DNA of 64,000 bases from Lineus longissimus. Taxonomy: Eukaryota; Nemertea; Pilidiophora; Heteronemertea; Lineidae. Positions within the stretch are counted from its first letter, which is position 1. The number at the start of each line of letters is the position of its first letter. A program made the position numbers and the translations under genes. Of the stretch, positions 20,501 to 29,469 are shown in pieces. The DNA is taken from positions 15,083,501 through 15,147,500 of the forward strand of contig NC_088308.1 in assembly GCF_910592395.1 (NCBI RefSeq), in the 5' to 3' direction. The notes below the pieces were generated by a model. The model worked only from the letters and a program-made list of their open reading frames with translations. It had not been told where the DNA came from and did not search any database.

Positions 20501-21520
20501 ATCAGTATTTTGTACATTGATCACCGCTTTTTTCCTTTGAATCTGTTGGGGCAGAGGGATATAGGAAGATCCTGAAAGTGGTTGATATTTTACAGTGTGC
20601 AGCTCAATCTTGGTCACTTCTAAAAATGTCCAACCAGAGCCTTTCTGGATAAGATTCTTCAGTTCCTTAAGCATGTCTTCGATGAGAGAGTCATAATTAA
20701 GTTCTTGACCTACGCCAAGGATATGTCTAGATCGTAGCTGAAACTCTTGAACTTCAGTCTTTCTTTTCATCGAAAAATACAGGACAATGTTGATTTTTAA
20801 ACTATTGTGCTGAGTTTCAACTTTAACTTTATCTTGTAAAACTGTTTTAACTTTCTCAAGGAACGGTTGTATCCCAATTTTGGGTAGACCTTGCATCCTG
20901 AAATGGTTAACATACCCCTTGAAAGCAGAGTTAACTTTCACGAAGGAGCTTGAATCAGTATGTTGTTTGATCAGCTCCTGGATGAATTTTTTAGTCATGG
21001 AACTTTTGACATTGATGTCAAGCTCCTTCGCTTGTTTGAAAACATCATATTTTAAAATACGTTTAATTGGTTCCTTGGTCAAGAGTTCTTTCAATTTCTC
21101 AATATTGAGATGCTGGAAATTTTTGTGACCAAGGTCCTTAACTTGCTGTAAAAGTGGCTTCCTTATAGAAATTTTTGCTTTTACAGCTTTTGGTTTGATG
21201 TCGGACAGATTCACATGCTGAATTTTGTCCTCTAAAATTGTGTCCAGTTGATCTTTTTTGAATTTTCTAGCATTGACTCCAAGTCTTTGTGCAAGAACTC
21301 GTTTCTCAATTTGAGACAGGTCAGAAACTGGCTTGTCAATTTTCACTTCAACATCGTTGAAACTATTTGGAATTTGTTGAAGTTGTTTGAGTAAGTTTTC
21401 TCTTGAAAGTGATCCATAATTTTTAACTTTCTGTCTAAAGGCGAGAATTTTGAGTTCATCGGTCGATAGTATTTCAGTTGAGCTATTTTCAATATTTCTT
21501 AGCGTCGTGGATGTCTCCAT
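17545..21520 (-). pseudogene. polB: Protein-primed type DNA polymerase B, one frameshift
   Basis: Two overlapping frames make about 1,320 residues. Frame 1 (21520-19112): SAP/Rho-N-like helical repeats (residues 20-190), a Cys/His motif (C485, C488, H/C near 506-511), ExoI (D547, E549), an HNH-like block with CYLCDKMF and RDHNHFTGEYRG (646-675), and ExoII (GYDAHLF, D699). Frame 2 (to 17545): ExoIII (YLETDVLLLADI), motif A (SYVDANNLYG, D161), motif B (KLMNNAIFG) and motif C (YTDTDS, D389 and D391). All catalytic residues are present. The frames separate in an A6 run (T6 at 19141-19146 on the plus strand), so one extra base breaks the gene, or an assembly error is possible. It would replicate the element from a protein primer. 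Confidence 0.92.
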
Positions 21521-21849
21521 TTATATATTACAAAATAATTTTTTATTAAATACCGTCATGGAAAGGGGAAACCCCTTTTTTAAGTTTCATTTATGGTTAC
21601 GGTAAGTCAATTTAAAACCCAGTTTTATGGTTTTAAATTGACAAAGACGCTAAGAAATATTAATATTTACCCACTGAGGGACTTTCCACAGACGAGATCA
21701 AAATGCTGTCTATTGAAGTGAATTTTAGATTTCTACATAATCACCACTTGGTCTAAAATGTAGAATTCAGGGCTCACGACACCCATGATGATTTTGATGC
21801 AAATCATCATGGAGGTGGTTATTTATTTATAGGAAAATTTTTTTTTTTT
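21521..21849. other. Spacer with two hairpins
   Basis: No gene. Perfect stems occur at 21606-21619/21629-21642 (14 bp, 9-nt loop) and 21783-21794/21801-21812 (12 bp, 6-nt loop). It holds the PolB promoter side and the 3' side of the repeat ORF, so the hairpins may mark 3' ends. Confidence 0.5.
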
Positions 21850-22134
21850 TTAAACTTGGGTAATTCTGCAGCAAGGGTTACACTTAGTCAAGTCTAGTAG
21901 ATGCTCAAAATTACCCAAGTTTAAAATTTCCAACCGTGTACAATTAGTCAAGTCTAGTGGATGATTAAAATTTCCCAAGTTTAAAATTTCCAACCGTGTA
22001 CACTTAGTCAAGTCTAGTGGATGATTAAACTTTTCCAAGATTAAAATTTCCAACCGTGTACACTTAGTCAAGTCTAGTGGATGATTAAAATTTCCCGAAA
22101 GTTCAAGTTGTTCGTTTGAGAGGAAGGGCATCAT
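21850..22134 (-). CDS. FNIP/LRR-like 20-residue repeat protein starting in the right TIR
   Basis: 94 residues. The first 11 (MMPFLSNEQLE) lie in the TIR and match the left-end ORF at 5075 except for one residue. Then come four 20-residue repeats starting at F16, F36, F56 and F76, of the pattern FNHPLDLTKCTRLEILNLGN, in exact register at the DNA level (60 bp). The pattern resembles FNIP or short leucine-rich repeats, known in Dictyostelium and giant viruses. The last repeat decays into a Cys-rich tail. It may be a truncated remnant of a longer array. Role unknown; binding of a host protein is a guess. Confidence 0.55.
   Translation of the reverse strand: MMPFLSNEQLELSGNFNHPLDLTKCTRLEILILEKFNHPLDLTKCTRLEILNLGNFNHPLDLTNCTRLEILNLGNFEHLLDLTKCNPCCRITQV
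21880..22097 (-). repeat. 60-bp tandem repeat array
   Basis: Units of GTACACTTAGTCAAGTCTAG plus about 40 bp recur four times with few differences, encoding the 20-residue repeats. The near-identity suggests recent expansion. Confidence 0.85.
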
Positions 22135-22858
22135 TTATATTATACACAATAATATTTTTTGATTAGATATACGTTTGGAAAGGGTATTCCCCTTTTTTAA
22201 GTTTCGGTTTTGTAGAAGTTGTGTACTTTTGTGCCTTTTGTAGAAATGTGTTGACCACGGTTCGTTCTCCAGATTTGGAGACCGAGTTTAACTGAGATTT
22301 GACTGGTGTAAAAAATTAGACTGGAATTTTAACTGGAGGTCGTTCTCCAAAATTGGAGAACGGGTTGACCAGAATTTCACTGAGTTTGAGAAAGCTAGAG
22401 CGTTTTGTAAAATAATTTAATTTGACCACGTTTTGACCAGGTGTTCGTTATCCAGATTTGGAGAACGGGTTTAACTGAGATTTGACTGAGTGAAAAAGTG
22501 TTGACTGATGTTTGACCAGGTGTTCGTTCTCCAGATTTAGAGAACGGGTTTAACTGATGTTTGACTGGAATAATTGAACAGCGAGCGAAGCGAGCGGTTG
22601 ACTGAGATTTGACTGGAATAATTGAACAGCGAGCGAAGCGAGCGGTTGACTGAGATTTGACTGGAGGAAAAATTAATGAAAATTTATCAAAATGAGAGAA
22701 GTTGTGTGACGTAATGACTGGAATTTGACTGAGTTTTGTTTGACTAGGATTTAACTGGAAAAGGGTGAGAAAATTCGTGAAACGTGTTGACTGAGATTTG
22801 ACTGAAAGGGATGTCAGTCAAATGTAGGTTGGGTTAGAACTCTCACTTTTCCCCTACT
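22101..22858 (-). repeat. Polinton right terminal inverted repeat (intact)
   Basis: 758 bp, complementary to 2664-3029 plus 4717-5108. It is the empty site that defines the family-1 repeat inserted in the left TIR. The few differences between arms (for example one codon in the shared ORF start) indicate little divergence since the last homogenisation. Confidence 0.95.
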
Positions 22859-23140
22859 AAGGTGCATCTCTTTGGCGCAGCATCGTCGCCAGGATGCGCA
22901 AGCTATGGATTGAAGAAGATAGCCGAAGACAACAGAGATGATTTCACAGAGGCCTCTAGGTTCATTGAGAAGCAGTTCTACGTAGATGATGGGCTAAAGA
23001 GCGTCACAAGTGAGCAGTCAGTCTTAACTCTTATGAAGGAGACTAGAGAACTTGGAGCAAAGAACAACCTAAGGATCCACAAATTCATGTCGAATAGTAG
23101 AGCAGCACTGGAATCTCTGCCACACTCGGAGCGAGCTTAA
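22859..23140 (+). pseudogene. BEL/Pao reverse transcriptase, palm part
   Basis: Begins at the right AAGGTG duplication. HLFGAASSPGCASYGL continues the RT from before the Polinton, and KQFYVDDGLKSV holds the catalytic YVDD. The frame stops at 23138-23140, and the homology carries on in another frame, so an indel lies just before. Confidence 0.85.
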
Positions 23141-24315
23141 GGTATTGGAACCCAGACCTGTCCTTTGAAGAATTACCAATTGAAAGGGCCTTAGGAATCC
23201 ACTGGAACGTTGAGCTGGATCAATTTCACTTCAGAATCACCTTAAAGGACCAACCTCTCACACGAAGAGGAATATTATCCACCGTGGCCTCGGTCTATGA
23301 CCCACTTGGTCTGTTGGCCCCATTTGTCCTGACAGGCAAACAAATACTCCAGAAGATGTGCAAAGAGAAGCTAGACTGGGATGACCCGATTCCAGCCGAT
23401 ATTCGTTCAGAGTGGGAACGATGGCGACAAGAGCTACCTAAGCTCAGTGAAATAAAGGTCAACAGATGTTACAAGCCTGAGAATTTTGGTGAAGTGCTAA
23501 AGACATGGCTACATCACTGTTCCGACGTAAGTGTAACGGGATATGGGCAGTGCACCTATGTCAGGATGAAGAACGCCCAGTCAAGGGTCCATTGCACCTT
23601 GGTGATGGCTGAGGCCAGGGTTACCCCTTTGAAGCCGGTGACGATTCCGCGATTAGAATTGCAAGCTGCTGTTACGTCGATCAAGGTCAGCAACCTCATT
23701 AACGCGGAGCTCGATTACCCCAACATGCTCAACCTTTACTGGATAGACTCAAAGGTAGTGCTTGGATACATTTACAACGATGCCCGGCGCTTTCATGTTT
23801 ACGTTGCCAATCGTGTCCAGCAGATCAGACAGGGATCCAACCCAGATCAATGGGCCTATGTCTCCACAAAGGTAAATCCAGCCGATTTCACCTCCAGGGG
23901 ATTAAAAGCAGAGGAACTCCAAACTTCTGATTGGTTTACAGGGCCAGCCTTTCTCTGGAATAAAGAGATACAGAAAGAGACTGATATCGAGCCTGACCTA
24001 CAAGCTGATGACCCAGAAGTATGGAAATCCTCCAACACAGCTCATGCGACTGTAGGGCAAGAAACCAGGTCAATTCATGTCAGGTTAGAGAAATTTTCAG
24101 ATTGGAACGCTGCAGTCAAGACAATCATGGCTCTACGCTTGAGGGTACTAAAGAAGCTCAAGCAGAAGATCCCATCAGAACAGGAGCAAAAATTAGCAGC
24201 TGAAAGATTTATTCTGAAGGTCACTCAGGAGCAGGCCTTTAAAGAAGAGTTAGACCTCATCCGAAAGGGACTGCCACTAAAAAAGACCCCCCCCCCAGGG
24301 GAGAAGCACAGATAA
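23141..24315 (+). pseudogene. BEL/Pao RT connection and RNase H
   Basis: Open from about 23141 (track start 23284). ERALGIHWNVELDQFHF and VYDPLGLLAPFVL are the BEL/Pao block after the palm. RNase H features follow: TIPRLELQAAV and YWIDSKVVLGYI with an Asp, then NPADFTSRG. The frame is lost at the C-rich run near 24288-24297, a typical slip site. The region would degrade the RNA strand during reverse transcription. Confidence 0.85.
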
Positions 24316-24316
24316 G

Positions 24317-25597
24317 CTAGACCCATTCATTGACAGTGAGGGTCTATTGAGAGTTGGAGGTAATTTAAAACGATCTGATCTACTCTATGGGATTAAACAT
24401 CCTATCATTCTGCCAAAACAGGGGCATGTCACCAGCCTGATCATCAGACATTATCACGGAAAGGTAGCGCACCAAGGGCGTGGAATTACTATGAATGAGA
24501 TAAGGTCCAATGGCATATGGATTACAGGCTGCAACACAGCCGTCTCGTCCTATATATATCACTGTGTTATATGTAGGAAGCTCCGTGGATTTCGTCTTGG
24601 TCAAAAGATGGCTGATCTACCCCACTATAGGCTTGAACCAGCACCACCATTTACATACACAGGGGTTGACTGTTTTGGACCATTTCGAGTAAAGGAACAA
24701 CGAAAAGAAATCAAAAGGTATGGCCTCCTTTTCACATGCATGTCCTCTAGGGCCGTACATGTGGAACTCTTGGACGATATGACCACGGACGCCTTTATAA
24801 ATGGGTTGAGGTGTCTGATCGCCATCCGTGGCCCAGTCCGTCTCATCAAAAGTGATCAAGGGACAAACTTCACTGGAGCGAAACACGAACTCAAGCAAGC
24901 TGTCAAGGAGATTGACAATGAAAGGATTCGCTCCTTACTTCAAGAAAACAACTGTGATTTCATCACCAATCCAGCTGACGCAAGCCACATGGGCGGAGTA
25001 TAGGAGCGGCAGATATGATCTATCCGCAGTGTCCTCACGGGCATCCTCGACAGACACCCAGGACGCATAGACACGTCTGCCCTAAGAACTCTGATGTATG
25101 AGGCCATGGCTATCGTAAATAGCCGACCACTGACCACTGACACTTTAAACGACCCTCTCAGCCCAGAGCCCTTGATGCCCAACCACCTGTTAACAATGAA
25201 GTCCAAGGTCGTACTACCACCTCCAGGGAAATTTGACCCAGAAGATGTCTACAGTCGAAAGAGGTGGCGCAGAGTTCAATTCTTAGCTGAGCAATTCTGG
25301 AAGAGGTGGAGCAAGGAGTACGTCCAGAATTTGCAGGAGCGCCAAAAATGGCAAAGGACGGCAGACAATATTAAGAATGGCGATGTTGTGCTGCTTGCAA
25401 ATGACAATGAACCATGTGGGGTTTGGAAAATGGCCCGAGTTGAGGAAACACTCCCTGACAAAGATGGATTAGTCCGCAAGGTGAGAATAAGGGTTGCTGA
25501 CCCTCTTCTCACTAATGCAGGAAAACTTAAGGGGAAGTCAGTCTACCTGGAAAGACCAATTCACAAGTTGGTGCTACTGGTTAGCTCTGACGACTAG
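24317..25597 (+). pseudogene. BEL/Pao integrase with C-terminal extension
   Basis: The zinc-binding region (IIRHYHGKVAHQG, then CVICRKLRG) precedes a DDE core with Asp in YTGVDCFGPF and Asp in IKSDQGTNF. The segment with the expected Glu is just after MGGV, where TAG (25001-25003) and TGA (25016-25018) interrupt the frame. The tail (25094-25597) has RKRWRRVQFLAEQFW and WKMARVEETLPDKDGLVR, the conserved extension of BEL/Pao pol. Both stops are single-base changes. Non-functional. Confidence 0.88.
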
Positions 25598-26579
25598 AGT
25601 GATCTTGAGTGAATTGAACTGACACTTCCGACATTTGAGCTAGGATGGCCTGATGCTGACTCGGCCTATTTTATTAAACCAATTTACAGCTGAGTTTCAT
25701 GTATATTCTGGGGATATATAGTCCCGGAACCTTATGCTTGTTTGCTTCCTTTGGCATGGACATTACCAAGTTTGGTCATATTCAGTCTCTTTCAGATGCT
25801 TTGATGCAACGCATGGAATTGGATATGACTCATATATACGTCTAGGTGCCAAAGTTATAGGCCTTTTATTATTTGCACATGTAGTATTGAGTAGGAATAT
25901 ATAATTAGTTTGTGTCTTTTGGACTACTTGAATCCACCCCTTTTTACCAAAGACATTGTGAAGTCAAGATAGTCAAGATGTAATTCATTCCTCCTCTTCG
26001 AGTTCATTCTTACAAAGTATACAACTATGAATCATTTCCTCTAGGATACCGTTAGCCTAGCAATGAGGTAACTATAGTTTTATCTCGTCATTCTTTCTGT
26101 GATAAGATCGTATTAGAATTTCTAAGTATAATCATAAGTAAAAGCTAAGTTCGTAGTCATCTTCATGTTTCTAAGATTAGGTTTATTAGGTCTTACACTT
26201 TCTTCTTTCAGTTTTACGTCATCACTTAAGTTATCGCATTCGTCATCTATATCCACACCTGTCAATGGAACTTTCCTTCGCTACATGTGTACAATAAAGA
26301 TCTTATCATTCTAACCATTAAGTGATGTTAGTACTTTGCCAAAAGCTTATTAATTCGACGGTACCGGAGGTAACACATTCTTTTTATGCCCAAACATTTG
26401 ATTAATGTTGTTCCACACAGTTCTAAAACTAGAATGCTCTCTATTTTGAGTTTTTTTTGTGTATTTTGGTAAAACTAATTATTTCCTGATTCCAGTGAGG
26501 ACCAGTGCATGATGATGTTTGGCTATAGGCATGTGTTATTCAGCTCAGCTGTGGGCTGTAACTTTGAGCTAAACCAGTA
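25598..26579 (+). other. 3' flank of BEL/Pao: 3' LTR candidate
   Basis: No gene. An AATAAA at about 26291-26296 and the position after pol suggest this contains the 3' LTR, but without the 5' LTR I cannot fix its ends. Confidence 0.35.
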
Positions 26580-26583
26580 TTAA

Positions 26584-28138
26584 AGGTGACTTCAAACGCT
26601 TTTATTAAAATTGTAACTTGGGGTATAAATTATAGGGCATAACTTAAGAAACACAAGTGTGAAAATAGCATAAAAATCAAACTACTCATCTTAAAGTTAT
26701 AGCAGTATGTAATTAAAAAATTCCAGGTGCTGCAGGAAGAACATATTGATTATGTACATTGTGCTGTACTGAAATAAAGTTTTGATAGTTTCATGCTTAT
26801 ATTTTTGGCTCACTGGTACAGTACGGTGAGTCTATACAACACCGCAGTGTCTGTCATCCGTCGTCGTCCGTCGTATCCTATTTCAAAAACAGTGGCACGT
26901 TTCTTAACCGCTAGGGCTATGGACTTAAAACTTTGTATGCACAACCCCCCAGGTCAGGTGACCTCTGACAATGAATTTCGGTCTGATCTGATTCTTGACT
27001 TGGCCTCCAGGGGGCCAGAAGTAGAAACATAAAAGTGTGATATCTCTCTTATGAGTGACTTGTTTTCGATAAAATTTTTATGGTAGGTTCTCCTAGTAAG
27101 GATATATCACTTATTGTACAGGTTTTTGATTTGACCTAATTTTCAAGGTCACAGAGGTCAAATAGCGAAAAATTGTCCGTTTGAGTGTAACTATGGCACG
27201 TTTCTTAACCGATACAGCTATGAACTTGAAATTTGGTACACATGACTCCCTACATCATATAACCTCTGACACCGAATTTCGGTCAGGTGACTAGGTCAGA
27301 TGACTTGTGACACTTTCGGTCCGGTCTGTATCTTGACTTGACCACCAGGGGGCCAGAAGTGAAAACCTAAAAATGTAATATATCTTATGAGTGACTTGTT
27401 TTTCGATAAAATTTCATGGTAGGTTCTCCTAGTAAGGATACATCACATATCATACAGGTTTTTGATTTGACCTAATTTTCAAAGTCACAGAGGTCAAATG
27501 GTGTGGATTGGCCATTTGAGTGTAACTATGGCACGATTCTCAACCAATAAAGCCATGAACTGGAAATTTCGTACACATGACTCTCTACATCATGTTACCT
27601 CGGACAACGAATTTCGATCTGATCTGAATCTCAACTTGACCACCAGGAGGCCAAAACTAAAAAAGGTCAAAAGTGCAATAGCTCTCTTATAAGTGACTTG
27701 TTTTTGATGATATTTTTTATGGTAGGTACTCCAAGTAACGATACACCATATGTCATACCAACTTTGGTTTGACCTATATACTATACATGTTGCATGTTTC
27801 TTAACAAGGATGAATTCCTAACCACCAAATATGTATGCGGTGAGCACAATGGCCCCTGGCCGTTGGCCGATCATAGCTTGTCACAGGTATGATCTTTGAG
27901 TGAACATGTTAATGTCCAATTCTAAAATATAGGCATGAAACTATAAAAATAGTTTATTTCAGTACAGCACTATGTACATCATTAGTTTTTTCTTTCTGCA
28001 CCACCTGGAGTGTTGGAATTTTTTACCTGCCATAACTTGAAGATGGCTAGTTAGATATCGATGCTGTTTTCACCACTGTGTTTGTTATCTTATGCCCTTT
28101 TATTTTTTCCCTAAGTTAAAAAGTTTTGCAGGTGACCT
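26584..28138. mobile_element. TTAA-flanked foldback MITE, holding a family-3 repeat in its loop
   Basis: Arms of roughly 220 bp (26584-26806 and about 27920-28138) are imperfect inverted repeats sharing TAGTTTCATGC and CTGTACTGAAATAAA. The ends read AGGTGACTT and its complement, flanked by TTAA at 26580-26583 and 28139-28142. TTAA targets are used by piggyBac and Kolobok elements. The 1.06-kb family-3 repeat sits between the arms and is a later insertion. Confidence 0.7.
26807..27862 (+). mobile_element. HINE-like repeat family 3, copy 1
   Basis: Begins GGCTCACTGGTACAGTACGGTG after a T5 run, has TCGTCGTCCGTCGT near its 5' end and several ~300-bp modules with GGCACGTTTC and CAAGGTCACAGAGGTCAAA, and ends GCACAATGGCCCCTGGCCG. 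It interrupts the foldback MITE. ORFs in it are chance. Confidence 0.8.
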
Positions 28139-28142
28139 TTAA

Positions 28143-29339
28143 AGTCTTGAAAAGGGTGGTGCCACATCAATGATATCATTGACAGCAATGCACAGCTGAC
28201 TGACCCTGAACGGACGGAATGAGGTGCCGCCTACTGGTAGACAGATGCAAATTTGAAATTTAGAATATCCTTTGTAGCTTCAGATCAGGCTGGATGAAGA
28301 GAACTGTTACAGATTCAGCATAGTGAGGTCGTCAAGCTGGGGATACAAGTGATCCCTGGTAACTGGAGACGTATCAACCACTACTTTCTTCTGTAATATG
28401 CAAATGACGTGAATAATAATGTATGAACATGATTTATAACGCTTCTAGTCTTTCTGTGTGTGCTAATAGCCACTTCTCATACACTAAAATGTCAACGACG
28501 ACTGAAGTCCTCAATATCATCCAATATTTTTGATATATTGCAAGCCTGGTTATTATATTATATGGTGCATTGACCATGGCGACTTTTCTTTCCGCAACTG
28601 GACAAAAAGTTGTCTGTCAATTGACAGCTCGTGTGTCTATCTCATTTCCATGCTCAGAACTAACCCTACAGTAATTAGGTCTTAGTCGGATTATACCCCT
28701 TCAAAAGTCATCTTCAAGAGGTTGATCATCAAATTATGAAATTATGAAGGCCTTACTAGTAAACTATTGCTTTGTCTCTATCTTTCACACTCGCTCCAAC
28801 AGATGATAATCAAGGTGGTCTTCGAATTGACGGACTGGGTCAATTTTTAGTTTAGCAAGTGAGTTTGCAAGTGCAACATATTAGGCCTTTTTCGCTCAAC
28901 CTACTTCTCAGTTCCTGATACCAAAATTCCACCTCTTATTGACAGCCAGGACCTGTAATCAGAAAATCCTCGGGCCTAAAGCCATCAGAGTAAACTGGCT
29001 TGCAAATAGTCATGACAAGCCTCAATCTGCCGCCCTTTTGGAAATCGATTCAGCAATACAGCTAAAAGTGCAGTATCAGCCAGATTTTCTGTGCCAAAGA
29101 CCTACTATATGTCATTGTTATTGTTATTTTCAGATCAAATATTATAAACAAGTTCAATAAATTACAGAGAAACATTTTGACTTTTGTCTACTCTTCAAGG
29201 CAACAGGGATGAAAACCTAAAGTTTATGTAAGGTCAGTGTGAACTGCTTCTAAGGTGAACACACAGAAAGGTTAGCCCATGGTCCCTGTATTCATTAAAT
29301 TCATGAAATGTGGATCTATCCTTGTGTATTTCTTTCTAG
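28143..29339. other. Non-coding stretch upstream of the NAA60-like exon
   Basis: No gene seen. Probably an intron or 5' region; the expected preceding NAA60 exon is not recognisable here. Confidence 0.4.
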
Positions 29340-29469
29340 GTACCCAGACAGCTGGTTCCAGGAGATTACTTCGAATGCAAAGTTTTATTCTTTAGCGGCA
29401 ACATATGATTGTAGAATCATTGGTCTTATCGTCTGTGAAGTTAAAAGTCGAACAAAATGCAATAAAGAG
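29340..29469 (+). CDS. NAA60: NAA60/HAT4-like N-acetyltransferase, internal exon
   Basis: A 130-bp exon bounded by TTTCTTTCTAG and GTATGTATG. It encodes YPDSWFQEITSNAKFYSLAA and LIVCEVKSRTKCNKE, the first half of the GNAT fold of NAA60, the Golgi-membrane N-alpha-acetyltransferase that acetylates N-termini of transmembrane proteins. The exon ends in phase 0, matching the next exon at 33752. This is the only clear host gene in the window. The start and last exons are outside the window or not recognised. Confidence 0.9.

Larger units (their letters stand above)
5060..22140. promoter_or_regulatory. TAAATG start signals of the Polinton genes
   Basis: On the coding strand the ATG lies in TAAATG for starts at 5075(+), 5703(-), 6200(-), 6890(-), 10725(-), 11383(-), 11707(-), 12960(-), 13580(-), 14803(-), 14838(+), 17524(-), 21520(-) and 22134(-). 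Most read AATAAATG. Exceptions are 11126(-), 11827(+) and 16254(-). In several cases the stop of the upstream gene is only a few bases away; at 6201-6203 the stop TAA is itself the TAA of TAAATG. TAAATG is the known initiator of vaccinia late promoters. A shared promoter role here is my inference. Confidence 0.6.
2664..22858. mobile_element. Polinton/Maverick (adintovirus-like) DNA transposon
   Basis: The element is 20,195 bp. It begins AGTAGGGGAAAAGTG and ends with its reverse complement. Each end is a 758-bp inverted repeat, the left one interrupted by 1,687 bp of foreign repeat, and 6-bp target duplications flank it. Removing three nested repeats (3030-4716, 6921-8044, 9652-10696) leaves about 16.3 kb, a normal Polinton size. 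Recognised genes are PolB, integrase, packaging ATPase, major and minor capsid. Most genes are on the minus strand, with three plus-strand ORFs at 5075, 11827 and 14838. I found no adenain-type protease. Lesions in PolB, the ATPase and the zinc-ribbon gene, plus split genes, indicate a non-autonomous copy. Confidence 0.97.
1..25597 (+). mobile_element. BEL/Pao LTR retrotransposon, split by a Polinton
   Basis: Gag, protease, reverse transcriptase, RNase H and integrase segments lie in BEL/Pao order on the plus strand at 1-2663 and 22859-25597. The gap between them is exactly one Polinton, and the RT reading frame resumes across the AAGGTG target duplication. The 5' LTR lies before the window. 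The coding part carries at least one frameshift in gag, in-frame stops after the zinc knuckles (1182-1184), before RT (2331-2333) and in integrase (25001-25003, 25016-25018), and frameshifts near 23140 and in the C run at about 24288-24297. It is therefore a pseudogenised copy. The family call rests on the gag-pol layout, the YVDD-type RT and the C-terminal integrase extension. Confidence 0.9.

Noticed and set aside
24617-24898. Antisense ORFs over the BEL/Pao integrase (and similar shadows over PolB, MCP and RT)
   Set aside because: They mirror strong coding frames on the other strand and have no recognisable motifs.
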